This document shows, one piece after another, positions 31,960 through 41,390 of a stretch of 57,868 bases of DNA. Origin of the DNA: Verrucomicrobiales bacterium (GTDB lineage: Bacteria > Verrucomicrobiota > Verrucomicrobiia > Verrucomicrobiales > DEV007); contig JARGNI010000036.1 in assembly GCA_029213195.1 (NCBI GenBank), positions 1-57,868 on the forward strand, given 5' to 3'. Made by a program: the position numbers and the translations under genes. Under the pieces are notes generated by a model, which worked only from the letters and a program-made list of their open reading frames with translations, was not told the DNA's origin and did not search any database. The number at the start of each line of letters is the position of its first letter. Positions within the stretch are counted from its first letter, which is position 1.

Positions 31960-32212
31960 GACAACGGATTCAACAGGGTTGGATCACTGGACCAACCGGG
32001 TCAAGTCGGAGCGGATTGAAAACCTTTCGGCAGGTTTCCGAAGCTCGTTGGGCTTGCGGGCGAGAGGTTCTTTCACAGATTACACACAGATGGTTGGGAT
32101 GGACACCGATGGAGGATTGCCGAGTTCACGTTCGCACACCCCTACAAACCAACACCTGCAGTCATTCCATTTCATCTCTGGCCCATCTGTGATCAACCGC
32201 AACAGCGGCGGC

Positions 32213-32236
32213 GGACAACGGGGACGTTGTCCCTCC
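32213..32236 (-). repeat. REP hairpin, GGAG type
   Basis: On the minus strand the unit has head GGAG, stem GGACAACG pairing with CGTTGTCC, and loop TCCC. It differs from the 18276 unit by compensatory stem changes (GGACATCG/CGATGTCC). Confidence 0.75.
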
Positions 32237-32312
32237 GGAACCATGCAGCCGAAACGAAGGGTATCCCGCAGACGGAAGACGGAGGCAACAGTCCCAGTCT
32301 TTCCGGAGCCTT

Positions 32313-32336
32313 GTAGCGGAAGATGCAAATCTTCCG
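32313..32336 (+). repeat. REP hairpin, GTAG type
   Basis: The unit has head GTAG, stem CGGAAGAT pairing perfectly with ATCTTCCG, and loop GCAA. It is closely similar to the units at 53307-53365. Confidence 0.8.
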
Positions 32337-32352
32337 CTCGTGTTCGAGGGCG

Positions 32353-33789
32353 TCAGGTCAACACTTCCTTCACCACTTTCCCGTGCACATCGGTGAGCCG
32401 GAAATCCCGCCCCTGGAATCGATAAGTGAGGCGCTCGTGATCGAACCCTAACTGGTGCAGAATCGTGGCGTGCAGATCGTGCACGTGGACTAGGCCATCG
32501 ACGACCTCGTATCCGAAGTCATCCGTCTTTCCATGGGTCACTCCGGCCCGGAATCCGCCCCCGGCGGCCCACATCGTGAAGGCATCGATGTGATGATCGC
32601 GTCCGCCAACCTTGTTGTTCCGCGTCTCTCCCATCGGGGTCCGGCCAAACTCTCCTCCCCAGACCACGATGGTGTCTTCGAGGAGTCCTCTCTGCTTCAA
32701 GTCGAGAACGAGGGCGGCCGAGGCCTGGTCGACTTCTTGGGCGACCTTTTCCAGATCCTTGCCCAGCGTCTGGCCGGGTCCTCCGTGGTGATCCCAATCG
32801 GTGTGATAGAGCTGGACGAAGCGAACCCCTCGCTCGACGAGTCGCCGGGCGAGGAGGCAGTTGTTGGCGTACGAGTTCCCTCCCGGCGTCGCGCCATAGA
32901 GGTCGAGCGTTGCCTGGCTTTCTCCGCTGAGATCCATGAGCTCGGGGGCACTGGACTGCATCCGGTAGGCCATCTCGTAGGCATTGATCCGAGTCGAGAT
33001 CTCGGGATCGCCGGTCACGGCGAGGCGGTCACGATTCAGCTTCCCGACGACGTCGACGAAGTCGCGCTGGCGTTCCGGAGTGATTCCGTCGGGACTGGTC
33101 AGGTTCAGGATCGGATCCCCACTGCCACGAAACGGGACGCCCTGGTAACTGGAAGGAAGGAAGCCACTCGACCAGAGGGCGTTGCCTGCCCGTGGTCCCC
33201 GAGGTCCGGACTGGAGAACGACAAAGCCGGGCAGGTCCTGTGACTCGCTGCCGATTCCATACGTGACCCAGGATCCGAGACTCGGTCGACCCGGAACCTG
33301 GAACCCGCTGTTCATGAAGAGCTTGGCCGGTCCGTGATTGAAGACATCGGTCTTCATTCCGCGAAGCCAGGTGACTTCATCGACGATCTTGCGATGATGG
33401 GGAAAGAGCTCGCTGAGATCCATCTGCGCATCGCCATGGCGGGAGAATTTTCTCTCCGACCCCAGCAGCTTGGCGCCCTCTCCAAGGAAGGCGAAACGCT
33501 TCCCCTCGACGAGAGAATCGGGTGGCAACTGCCCATGAAACTCGCGAAGGCGAGGCTTCTCCTCGAACAGGTCGAGATGACTCGGCCCTCCTGCCATGAA
33601 CATAAAGATCACGTTTTTCGCCTTTGCCTCATGATGCGATCGGCGCATTGCCATCGGATCGGCCGCGCGATTCGTCGCCGCGTAGCCATCCCGGGTCAGA
33701 AGGTCACCCAGCGCGATACCGCCGAGACCGAGACCGCATCTCTCGAAAAAATGACGTCGCGTTTGTTGCAGCAGGGGATCGTTTGTCAT
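32353..33789 (-). CDS. DUF1501 domain protein (Tat-exported, sulfatase-like fold)
   Basis: This 478-residue protein starts MTNDPLLQQTRRHFFERCG; the twin arginine followed by a hydrophobic LGLGGIALG predicts Tat export. The body shows DUF1501 hallmarks: VIFMFMAGGPSHLDLFEEKP, LRGMKTDVFNHGPAKL, RGVRFVQLYHTDWDHHG and VVWGGEFGRTP. The family has an alkaline-phosphatase-like fold with unproven activity and is nearly always paired with PSD1 proteins in this phylum. A start 9 codons upstream would overlap the PSD1 gene by 23 bp. It follows the PSD1 stop after 4 bp, so the two form an operon. Confidence 0.9.
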   Translation of the reverse strand: MTNDPLLQQTRRHFFERCGLGLGGIALGDLLTRDGYAATNRAADPMAMRRSHHEAKAKNVIFMFMAGGPSHLDLFEEKPRLREFHGQLPPDSLVEGKRFAFLGEGAKLLGSERKFSRHGDAQMDLSELFPHHRKIVDEVTWLRGMKTDVFNHGPAKLFMNSGFQVPGRPSLGSWVTYGIGSESQDLPGFVVLQSGPRGPRAGNALWSSGFLPSSYQGVPFRGSGDPILNLTSPDGITPERQRDFVDVVGKLNRDRLAVTGDPEISTRINAYEMAYRMQSSAPELMDLSGESQATLDLYGATPGGNSYANNCLLARRLVERGVRFVQLYHTDWDHHGGPGQTLGKDLEKVAQEVDQASAALVLDLKQRGLLEDTIVVWGGEFGRTPMGETRNNKVGGRDHHIDAFTMWAAGGGFRAGVTHGKTDDFGYEVVDGLVHVHDLHATILHQLGFDHERLTYRFQGRDFRLTDVHGKVVKEVLT

Positions 33790-33793
33790 CTTT

Positions 33794-36700
33794 CTACTCG
33801 CGGGTAATGAATTCATCCGTGTTCAGGAGGGCTCGGGCAACACTGGTCCACGACGCCGCCGTCGCCAGATCGAATCCCTCGAAGGGAGAAGCCGGGGCCA
33901 CGGCTTCCGCGCCGTCCGGATCCTCCTGGAAGCTGGCACGCTGTTTCTCCTGAAACGCCGTCACCAACTCCAATTCGGTCCCGCTCGGTTCCCGGGAAAA
34001 ACAAATCCGAAAGGCATGCCGAATCCGCTCGCGATTCGCGACGCTGTCGGTGCCCTCGACCTCCCGCATGAGCCGAGCCCCCAATCCCTGGGCCAACTCG
34101 AACATCGCTTCGTCGTTGGCGAGGGTGAGAGACTGAAGCGGCGTGTTGGAACGAACTCGCGCAGTGCAGACACTCTGAAAATCCGGAGAGTCGAACGTCG
34201 TCAGCAAAGGATACGGAGCGCTGCGAAAGAACTTGGTATACATCGCCCGCCGGTAGCGATCCTCGCCTTGGGCGGCGACCCAGTTGACCTTCCGCTGGGT
34301 AAAAGCATAGACCCCGTCCGGTTGGGGAGGCATGACCCCGGGGCCACCGATCCGCCGGGTCAGCAAACCGCTCGCAGAAAGGGCGGCATCGCGAACGATC
34401 TCAGCCTCGACGCGGATGCGATTCTGACGCGCGAGCTTGTGATTGAGCGGATCACTTTCGTTCAGTTCGGGTCGAATCACCGAGGCCTGTCGATACGTCG
34501 CCGAGGTCACGATAAGTTTGTGCAACCCTTTCATCGACCAACCACTTTCCACGAAACGGTGGGCCAACCAGTCGAGCAGGGCAGGGTGGGTCGGAAACGC
34601 ACCCTGGGTGCCGAAGTCGTTCTCGGTTTCGACGATCCCTTTTCCGAAGTAGCGCATCCAGACGCGGTTCACGGTGACCCGAGGGGTCAGGGGGTGATCG
34701 GCCCGCACCAGCCACTTCGCAAGATCGAGGCGGTTTCGCTGCGCGGGATCCTCCTCTGCCATCCCCGGAAACACGGCAGGCACTCCCGGTGAAAGCGGGC
34801 CCGACTCGGTATCGTTCCGCAGAAAATCCCCCCGGATCTGGAGAAAGGTTTCCCTCGGTTTCGCTCGATCGCGCATCACCATCATCGTGACTTCTCGCCC
34901 CAGTCCGAGCGCTTGCTCCGCCGCAGAGAGCCGTTGCTGTGCCTCTCGCTTCACGATGTCGACCTTGGCGAATTCAGCGGCGAGGAACTTCTTGTCATCT
35001 CCCGATCGCTTCTCGGGGTCGATCTGCAACTTGGTGAGCAAACGATCCTCGCCCAGGGTCATCGGCACGGTGGGGGAAAGATCGAAGGCAAAGCGACCGA
35101 TGTTGTAGTCGGGGTTCTTTTCGTGATGGAGAACGACCTCGACAGGTCCACCGCCTGCCGGAATCGGCTTTGCAAAAATGTAGTGCGCCTCGTGCTCCGC
35201 ATTCATCTTCACCCCTTTCGGTGTTCCACGCCCCACGTTGATCGCCCAACCGGTATCCGGGTCGCCATCGATCGTAGCAGCCGCCGAGAATCCGGGCTGC
35301 GCGTGAGTTTCCTGGGCCCACGCCACGGTCAGCGGTTTCCCGTCCTGGAAAAATTCGACACGTGTCAGGACGATGTTTCCATTCCCGGCTCGACCAGGAC
35401 CATTCGATGGCAGGGATTCGTGAGGGATCAGCTGGAGACGAATCGCGGACAATCCGGCCTTCGGAGCGGGCAGGCGGACTCGATAAACTTCCTTGGCGGC
35501 CCCGGCACCCGCGAGCAACGAATCATCCTCGAGAGTCCGCAGGGAAGCGCCGCCCTCGGCGGAGAAGGAGAGCGGCCTGGCACGTTCCCACGTGGCCCCG
35601 GCGCTCTCTTCCTTCTTCATGGAAAGTTGCTCCCGCTCCCAGGCAGTCTGTCGCTTTGCCGTTTCTCGACTCACGACCTCCAGTTCCTGCTTTGCTTTTT
35701 TCCACTCGTCGATCAGGTTTGGATCGGGGTTTTCGAGAAGCATTTCGCCTTCGCTCACCTTGAGGGTGGGTCCCGTGTTGTTGACGTCCTCGCCCTGGTT
35801 GAAAAAGGCGAACATCTCGTAGTATTCTCGCTGGGTGATGGGATCGAACTTGTGCGTGTGGCACTGGGCACAGCCCAGCGTCAGTCCGAGCCAGACTGCG
35901 CCGGTCGTGTTTACCCGGTCGACGACCTCCTCGTTTCGAAACTGCTCGTCATCGGTTCCGCCTTCCTGGTTGATGAGCGTGTTTCGGTGAAATCCGGAAG
36001 CGACGAGCTGCGCCTTCGTCGGGTTTTCGAGGAGATCTCCCGCGAGTTGTTCGATTGTGAATTGATCGAAGGGCTTGTCTTCGTTCAGCGCGCGGATCAC
36101 CCAGTCGCGGTAGGGCCACATGACCCGCTCGCCATCGATCGTATACCCGTTGGAATCGGCGTAGCGCGCCTGGTCGAGCCAGTGTCTTCCCCATCGCTCT
36201 CCGTAGTGCTTCGAAGCGAGCAACTCGTCGGCGAGCTCGTCGATGGCGACATCGGAATCCTCAGAGTAGGCAGACACAAAAGAAATGACCCGTTCCGGCT
36301 GGGGGAGCAACCCGGTGAGATCGAGCGACATGCGCCGGATCAGGATTTCGGGAACGGCTTCCGGAGAGGGCGCAATCCCCATTTGCTCCAGGTCGGCGAG
36401 AACAAAGGAATCGATCCCATTTCGGACCCAGCCCTTCTGCTCGACCTCGGGAACGCCCTCTTTCGCAATCGGTTCGAAGGACCAGTGCCCCTTGTATTCG
36501 GCCCCTTCGGCGATCCATTGCCGGAGGATTTTCGCCTCCTCGGCACTGACCGGTTTCTTCACCTTGGGAGGCGGCATGATTTCGTCGGGGTCGTCGGTGA
36601 AAAGGCGGGCGATCACCTCGCTGGTCTCCGGAGACGCCGGTACGATCGCTTGCTCAGCCAGGGCCGAGGCGCGCTGATCCAACCGCAAATCCGCTTTTCG

Positions 36701-36853
36701 AGTCTCCTCGTCAGGCCCGTGGCATTGGAAACACTTGTCCGAAAGGATGGGCCGCACATCACGATTGAAATCGATCTTCTTCTCGACCGCACCCGAAACT
36801 CCGGGGAGAAGGAGGAGACTCATCGCAACGATGCCTGGAAAATCTCGAAACAT
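33794..36853 (-). CDS. PSD1 domain-containing cytochrome c-like protein (DUF1549/DUF1553)
   Basis: This 1,019-residue secreted protein has a signal peptide (about 1-22), then a cytochrome-c-type heme motif CFQCH at 41-45 in the Planctomycete cytochrome C domain, the DUF1549 domain ([35 protein letters not shown], and a second CAQCH near 330), a central discoidin-like region ([22 protein letters not shown]), and a C-terminal DUF1553 ([41 protein letters not shown]). Length and order are standard for the family. Function is unknown but is associated with extracytoplasmic polymer breakdown. It is the first gene of the PSD1-DUF1501 pair. Confidence 0.93.
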   Translation of the reverse strand: MFRDFPGIVAMSLLLLPGVSGAVEKKIDFNRDVRPILSDKCFQCHGPDEETRKADLRLDQRASALAEQAIVPASPETSEVIARLFTDDPDEIMPPPKVKKPVSAEEAKILRQWIAEGAEYKGHWSFEPIAKEGVPEVEQKGWVRNGIDSFVLADLEQMGIAPSPEAVPEILIRRMSLDLTGLLPQPERVISFVSAYSEDSDVAIDELADELLASKHYGERWGRHWLDQARYADSNGYTIDGERVMWPYRDWVIRALNEDKPFDQFTIEQLAGDLLENPTKAQLVASGFHRNTLINQEGGTDDEQFRNEEVVDRVNTTGAVWLGLTLGCAQCHTHKFDPITQREYYEMFAFFNQGEDVNNTGPTLKVSEGEMLLENPDPNLIDEWKKAKQELEVVSRETAKRQTAWEREQLSMKKEESAGATWERARPLSFSAEGGASLRTLEDDSLLAGAGAAKEVYRVRLPAPKAGLSAIRLQLIPHESLPSNGPGRAGNGNIVLTRVEFFQDGKPLTVAWAQETHAQPGFSAAATIDGDPDTGWAINVGRGTPKGVKMNAEHEAHYIFAKPIPAGGGPVEVVLHHEKNPDYNIGRFAFDLSPTVPMTLGEDRLLTKLQIDPEKRSGDDKKFLAAEFAKVDIVKREAQQRLSAAEQALGLGREVTMMVMRDRAKPRETFLQIRGDFLRNDTESGPLSPGVPAVFPGMAEEDPAQRNRLDLAKWLVRADHPLTPRVTVNRVWMRYFGKGIVETENDFGTQGAFPTHPALLDWLAHRFVESGWSMKGLHKLIVTSATYRQASVIRPELNESDPLNHKLARQNRIRVEAEIVRDAALSASGLLTRRIGGPGVMPPQPDGVYAFTQRKVNWVAAQGEDRYRRAMYTKFFRSAPYPLLTTFDSPDFQSVCTARVRSNTPLQSLTLANDEAMFELAQGLGARLMREVEGTDSVANRERIRHAFRICFSREPSGTELELVTAFQEKQRASFQEDPDGAEAVAPASPFEGFDLATAASWTSVARALLNTDEFITRE

Positions 36854-37049
36854 AGACGGGGAGGATGCGATGAATCCACCGAATCGCCAAGGACGCGTCT
36901 GCGTTTCTCCAAGAGCGGGAAGAAGCCGAATCGAGGAGTGAGAAATCGAAAAATGGGCTCCCTGAACCGTTGAAAATCATTAAGTTTCCCGAAATTTCTC
37001 GGCCAGATTTTCGGTGGAAAACGTGTCAGGAGGCGGATAGCCTTGCCAT

Positions 37050-37883
37050 ATGGCAGCACCGGTATTCGAAATGGAGGATGTGACCGTTCAGCGGAGCGGA
37101 AAGAAAATTCTCAACGGTATTTCTCTTCGCGTCGAGCGAGGTCAGAACTGGGTCATCCTCGGTGGAAACGGCTCGGGCAAGACCTCGCTGCTCAACGTTC
37201 TCATGGGATATCTCACGCCAACCTCGGGCGAAGTCACGATGCGGGGCCGCGAAGATGCCGTGAACTCCGCCTCCCAGAGCTGGGATGACTGGAGAAAGCG
37301 GATCGGATTTGTCAGCAGCAGCATTTCTCAGCAGATCGACGAGGGAGAAACCGCGATCGAGATCGTCCTCGCCGGGCGTCATGCCATGGTCAATTACTGG
37401 CAGAAGACGGACGATCCCAAGGAGATCAAGGCCGCCGAGAAGATTCTCGAGAAAGTGAACTGCACCGAACTGCGGGATCAACACTGGGCGACGATGTCGC
37501 AGGGAGAACGCCAGCGAGTCCTCATCGGACGTGCCCTCATGGCGCCCCGCATGGATGTTCTCGTTCTAGACGAACCCTGTGCGGGACTCGATCCCGTGGC
37601 GCGCGAGCATTTCCTCCAGTTTGTCGAGGAGCTCACCGAGAAGGGTTCCTTTCGTTCTCTCATTCTCGTGACCCACCATGTCGAAGAGATCATTCCCGCG
37701 ATCACTCATGCGCTCGTCCTCAAGGGGGGCGAAGTCATCTCCCAGGGGGAAAAGCGTCGGGCGTTGAATTCGCTCAGCATGTCTCGCGCCTTCGACAGCG
37801 AACTCAAGTTGCGATCCCGTCTCGGTCGCTACCGCCTCTACTACGGCGATGAGTTTGTCCCCGAAGGCGGACAGGTCGTCTAG
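37050..37883 (+). CDS. ABC transporter ATP-binding protein
   Basis: This 277-residue cytoplasmic ATPase has Walker A GGNGSGKTS (38-46), signature MSQGERQRV, Walker B VLVLDEPCAGLD, and the switch histidine in LVTHHVEEI. It resembles the soluble YlmA/molybdate-type ABC ATPases (ILGGNGSGKTSLLNVLMGY). No permease gene is adjacent, so the partner is unknown; the next gene is a membrane protein but does not look like an ABC permease. An AGGAGG (37028-37033) lies 16 bp before the ATG, farther than usual. Confidence 0.88.
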   Translation: MAAPVFEMEDVTVQRSGKKILNGISLRVERGQNWVILGGNGSGKTSLLNVLMGYLTPTSGEVTMRGREDAVNSASQSWDDWRKRIGFVSSSISQQIDEGETAIEIVLAGRHAMVNYWQKTDDPKEIKAAEKILEKVNCTELRDQHWATMSQGERQRVLIGRALMAPRMDVLVLDEPCAGLDPVAREHFLQFVEELTEKGSFRSLILVTHHVEEIIPAITHALVLKGGEVISQGEKRRALNSLSMSRAFDSELKLRSRLGRYRLYYGDEFVPEGGQVV

Positions 37884-38008
37884 AGGTCGGGAAGAAGTTC
37901 GACTCCTCGGGCTTCGCCTGATACAAACGAGCCTCACGCAGAGGGGCGGGACCGAAAAGCCGTTTGCGGTTTCCCGTGGCGCCCTCCGTCTCTGGGTGAG
38001 GTTTGCCG

Positions 38009-38647
38009 ATGACCCTTCCCCGAACCGCTGTCGCCCTGCTGACCCGATCCCCACTGCTGGGTCTCGTGGGGCTGTCTTTCCTCCTCGCCTTCCTCTGGCG
38101 ACTCGAAATCGAGTTGCGCGGGTGGCAATCGCTGGGGTGGATCACCTATTTTCATCTCGCCGTTCCCGTGGGCGGGGCAATCTTCCTGGGCTGGGTCGCT
38201 TTGCTTTCCGAACGTGCTCCCCTGCCGAGGCGTCTCATTCTCTGGGTCGCGACCTGGGGCGGAATATCGATCTTCACCCTCGAGGTGCTGCTCAAGACCT
38301 GGTTCGACCCATGGCGGATGATGCTCTTCACCGGATCCCTGCCCGAACCTTCCTGGGAAGGATTGGCAGTGCTCATCCTCGGTCTATTCTGGTTTTTCTG
38401 GGCGGCCCACCTTCTCATCCTCTACATCGGCTACCGAAAAAATTTTGCCTTTCCCAAACGAATCTGGCTGATCGGTGGCGGCCTGTGGACGTTCAGCTGG
38501 GTCCTTGGATTGCTCTTGATTACCCTGCTCCCCGAACGAGGCTCTCATGACTTTGTCCACGCCCTGAAAACGGGCTGGATGATCCCCTTTTGCGTTTTCG
38601 CGGTAGGTCTTCCCATCGCAGTGTCAGCCAACCACAGAGCCTCATGA
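38009..38647 (+). CDS. Multi-pass membrane protein, hypothetical
   Basis: This 212-residue protein has about six predicted transmembrane segments (LLGLVGLSFLLAFLW, ITYFHLAVPVGGAIFLGWVAL, LILWVATWGGISIFTLEVLL, GLAVLILGLFWFFWAAHLLI, LIGGGLWTFSWVLGLLLITLL, MIPFCVFAVGLPIAV). ATG 38009 was chosen with GAGG 7 nt upstream; a TTG two codons earlier is possible. The stop overlaps the next gene's start as ATGA, so the secreted PLA2-like protein is translationally coupled. No family was recognised. Confidence 0.75.
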   Translation: MTLPRTAVALLTRSPLLGLVGLSFLLAFLWRLEIELRGWQSLGWITYFHLAVPVGGAIFLGWVALLSERAPLPRRLILWVATWGGISIFTLEVLLKTWFDPWRMMLFTGSLPEPSWEGLAVLILGLFWFFWAAHLLILYIGYRKNFAFPKRIWLIGGGLWTFSWVLGLLLITLLPERGSHDFVHALKTGWMIPFCVFAVGLPIAVSANHRAS

Positions 38648-39054
38648 TCCGCCTCTCCTTTCTTCCCATCGTTCTTCTGCTATTCCTCACTCCCTCCCTT
38701 TCCGAGGCTGGCCCAAAGAAACTGTTCCCACTCCCACGTGGCCCCTTCCTCGAGAAATGCCCTTGTGGACCCGACTCGGTCCGGGGACCGATCCGCCTCC
38801 TCCTGATGCAAGGCTTCCGCGGAGCCGATTTCCGAGAAGCTTGCCGAAAACACGACGCCTGCTACGACACCATCGGTGCCTGCCGGAAACGTTGTGACGA
38901 CGAATTTCTCAAAGCGCTCCTCGCCGAGTGCCGCAATTCGAAAAACCCGAAACGCTGCGAGCGAAAGGCACGTCGCTATCACCGGCTGGTGGAACGCTTC
39001 GGGGAAGGCGCGTTTCAATCGGCGCAGGACCTGGCCCGATCCCAGGGCAAGTGA
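38644..39054 (+). CDS. Secreted phospholipase A2-like protein
   Basis: This 136-residue protein has a signal peptide MIRLSFLPIVLLLFLTPSLS (1-20) and the PLA2 catalytic helix CRKHDACYD with H70/D71 and flanking cysteines C67 and C73. CRKRCDDEFL follows (C80, C84, D85), where the paired aspartate of the catalytic dyad is expected, and then C96 and C105. N-terminal CPCGPDS may provide part of the calcium loop. It likely hydrolyses the sn-2 acyl ester of phospholipids outside the cytoplasm; activity is inferred from motifs only. It overlaps the preceding membrane gene by 4 bp and precedes a glycosyltransferase and mlaEFD. Confidence 0.78.
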   Translation: MIRLSFLPIVLLLFLTPSLSEAGPKKLFPLPRGPFLEKCPCGPDSVRGPIRLLLMQGFRGADFREACRKHDACYDTIGACRKRCDDEFLKALLAECRNSKNPKRCERKARRYHRLVERFGEGAFQSAQDLARSQGK

Positions 39055-39084
39055 GGAAGTTCAGTTGAAGCCGGCGACCGTTTC

Positions 39085-39762
39085 GTGTTTGCTGTCTCCG
39101 TGCTTTCTCTGTCCGTGATTCTCCCGACCTTGAATGAGGCTGACACGATTGCTTCGACCCTTCACTCGCTCGAGTCGGTCGCAAGCATCTCGGTCGTCGA
39201 TGGCGGTAGCACGGACGAAACCCTCGCTCACATCGCCCCGGGGCAGGCCTCGGTCATTCGTTGCGAGGAACCCGGACGCGCTCGCCAGATGAATCGAGGA
39301 GCGGCCGAGTCGGAAGGAGAACTTCTCCTGTTTCTTCACGCCGACACCCGCGTTCCCGCGGAAGCCCTCGAGAGAATGCAAAGAGAGATGTCGGACCGTC
39401 CCGAACTCGTTGGCGGTGGTTTTCTGAGACGATTCGATTCAGATTCGCTTTTCTTGCGAATGACCTGCCGTCTCGCCGATTGGCGCAGTCGCCGACTCGG
39501 ACTCTTTCTCGGCGACCAGGGAATTTTCGTCCGGCGATCCGTCTTCGAAACGATGGGAGGCTTCGACGAAACGATGACCGTCGGAGAAGATCTCGATTTT
39601 TCATATCGGATGACCCGCCTTGGTCCCACTCTCGCAGCAGCCCCCCCGGTGAGGAGTTCCGCTCGCCGCTTCGAGGAGAAAGGCGCGATCCGACAGACCT
39701 GGGAAGACTATCGCACCGCCCGCAACCTGCTTCGGGAGATCCGACAAAAGGAGGAAGCGTGA
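39085..39762 (+). CDS. Family 2 glycosyltransferase (TIGR04283 type)
   Basis: This protein of about 225 residues has SVILPTLNEAD at its N-terminus, VVDGGSTDET, FLHADTRVP (the DxD-like region), and GDQGIFVRRSVFETMGGF then EDLDFSYRM typical of TIGR04283 enzymes. The compact size lacks membrane anchors. The start codon is uncertain: GTG at 39085 is given, but GTG at 39100 begins closer to the conserved core. The stop codon overlaps the mlaE GTG start (GTGA). The acceptor is unknown. Confidence 0.84.
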   Translation: MFAVSVLSLSVILPTLNEADTIASTLHSLESVASISVVDGGSTDETLAHIAPGQASVIRCEEPGRARQMNRGAAESEGELLLFLHADTRVPAEALERMQREMSDRPELVGGGFLRRFDSDSLFLRMTCRLADWRSRRLGLFLGDQGIFVRRSVFETMGGFDETMTVGEDLDFSYRMTRLGPTLAAAPPVRSSARRFEEKGAIRQTWEDYRTARNLLREIRQKEEA

Positions 39763-40556
39763 AGATCCTCTTTCAAAAGCTCGGCGCCATCTTTTTCGGC
39801 GTGACGGTTTACCTCGGCCAAGTCGCCCGATTGCTCTGGGAGATCCTCTCGTGCATTTTTCGGGGACGCATCCGGTTTCGACTCGTGCTACAGCAGATCG
39901 TTGCGATCGGCTTTGGCTCGCAGCCCGTCGTCATGGTCACGGGAGCCTTCACCGGAGCCGTCTTTGCCGCGCAGTGTTTTTTCAAATTCAGCGAGATCGG
40001 ACTGGCCACGGCAACGGGACCGGTCGTGTCCATCGCGATGTGTCGCGAGCTCGGACCCGTCATGGCCGGACTCATGGTCACAGGTCGGATGGGAGCAGCC
40101 ATGGCCGCAGAGATCGCGACGATGAAAGTCACCGAGCAGATCGATGCCCTCCGCTCGATGGGAATCGCCCCAGTCGAATACCTCGTCGTCCCGCGAATGA
40201 TCGCGATCCTGATCTCGATGCCCATTCTCGTCGCCGAAGCCATCGCCCTCGGCATCGTCGCCTCCGATCTCCTCACGACAGGAATTTTCGGAGTTCCCCA
40301 GGTCTGGTTTCGCGACCAGGTAATTGCCCAGACGGGGCTCGGCGACGTCGCCAGCGGACTGGTCAAGGGGGCTGTTTTCGGAGCATTGATCGTTCTCCTT
40401 TCCTGTCGCCAGGGGCTTGAAACCCGGGGAGGGGCGGTCGGAGTCGGAACCTCGACGACTCGAGCGGTCGTCGATTCCAGCCTCGCCATTCTCATCGCCA
40501 ACCTTTTCCTCACCCTGCTCCTCAACGAATGGCTCCCCATGGTCTCTCTTCTATGA
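39759..40556 (+). CDS. mlaE: MlaE-type ABC permease (phospholipid transport)
   Basis: This 265-residue integral membrane permease of an MCE/Mla transporter has the conserved MlaE stretch ATGPVVSIAMCRELGPVMAGLMVTGRMGAA and TEQIDALRSMGI, and C-terminal LLNEWLPM. The start is GTG 39759, preceded by a strong AAGGAGG 6-7 nt upstream and overlapping the previous stop as GTGA. Together with MlaF and MlaD it should move phospholipids between inner and outer membranes. Its stop overlaps the mlaF ATG (ATGA). Confidence 0.93.
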   Translation: MKILFQKLGAIFFGVTVYLGQVARLLWEILSCIFRGRIRFRLVLQQIVAIGFGSQPVVMVTGAFTGAVFAAQCFFKFSEIGLATATGPVVSIAMCRELGPVMAGLMVTGRMGAAMAAEIATMKVTEQIDALRSMGIAPVEYLVVPRMIAILISMPILVAEAIALGIVASDLLTTGIFGVPQVWFRDQVIAQTGLGDVASGLVKGAVFGALIVLLSCRQGLETRGGAVGVGTSTTRAVVDSSLAILIANLFLTLLLNEWLPMVSLL

Positions 40557-41308
40557 GTGCGGATTCACCCGCCTATTTTCGTCTCACCGATCTCCACAAG
40601 GATTTCGAAGGCAAACGCGTGCTGAAAGGAGTCTCCCTCGCGATTCCCGAGGGACAAACCACCGTCGTTCTCGGGGGAAGCGGCACTGGGAAGAGTGTTC
40701 TCCTGAAACACCTCAACGGTCTCATCCGACCCGATCGAGGCACCATCGAAATGCAGTCCCAGGAACTCACCGGTCGCAACGAATCAGAACTCACTCCACT
40801 CCGGCGGAAAATCGGATTCGTCTTCCAGGACGGAGCGCTCTTCGATTCTCTGTCCGTCGGAGAAAACATTCTCTTTCCCCTTCTCGAACTAGGAGAAAGG
40901 GATCCTGCAATTCTCGAGAAACGGCTCCAGTCGGTCCTCGAAAAAGTCGATCTTGAAGACGAAGCGCAGAAAATGCCGAGCCGACTTTCCGGCGGGATGA
41001 AGAAACGGGTCGCCCTGGCCCGATCCCTCATCATGGAACCGGAGTGCCTGCTCTGTGACGAACCCACCGCCGGGCTCGATCCCATTCTCTCGGAAACTGT
41101 CGCCCATCTCATCCACAAGATGACTCGCGAACAGGATCTCACCGCCGTCGTCGTCACCCACGATCTCGCCGCGATGCGCATCATGGCCGATCGGGTGGTT
41201 TTTCTTTTCGAGGGCGAGGTCATTTACGAGGGAACACTCGCCGGCCTCGACCAGACCGGCGATGCGAGGATCGACTCCTTTCTTCGCGCTTCCGGGGGCG
41301 GGGGATAG
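40553..41308 (+). CDS. mlaF: MlaF-type ABC ATPase
   Basis: This 251-residue ATPase has Walker A GGSGTGKS at 41-48, signature LSGGMKKRVALARS, Walker B CLLCDEPTAGLDP and the switch in VVTHDLAA. The LSGGMKKR signature is typical of Mla/Mkl ATPases. The start overlaps mlaE by 4 bp; an in-frame ATG 8 codons earlier lies inside mlaE and lacks homology. mlaD follows 82 bp downstream. Confidence 0.94.
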   Translation: MSADSPAYFRLTDLHKDFEGKRVLKGVSLAIPEGQTTVVLGGSGTGKSVLLKHLNGLIRPDRGTIEMQSQELTGRNESELTPLRRKIGFVFQDGALFDSLSVGENILFPLLELGERDPAILEKRLQSVLEKVDLEDEAQKMPSRLSGGMKKRVALARSLIMEPECLLCDEPTAGLDPILSETVAHLIHKMTREQDLTAVVVTHDLAAMRIMADRVVFLFEGEVIYEGTLAGLDQTGDARIDSFLRASGGGG

Positions 41309-41390
41309 CATTGGACGGTTCATCCAAAATTCGGAGATCCAGCAAACCCGTTGCCGCGAATCGTTTCCGGCTCGATAGTAGCGACTCGAA

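Larger units (their letters stand above)
31960..32352. other. Non-coding interval with short repeats and REP units
   Basis: There is no credible gene. It contains a CAACAGGGTT word (31971-31980), a 9-bp inverted pair CACAGATGG (32085-32093)/CCATCTGTG (32183-32191), a minus-strand GGAG-type hairpin at 32213-32236 and a plus-strand GTAG-type hairpin at 32313-32336. It lies between convergent genes. Confidence 0.65.

Noticed and set aside
34913-36973. 686-codon ORF antisense to the PSD1 gene
   Set aside because: Shadow frame; the opposite strand encodes a complete PSD1 protein with signal peptide and heme motif.
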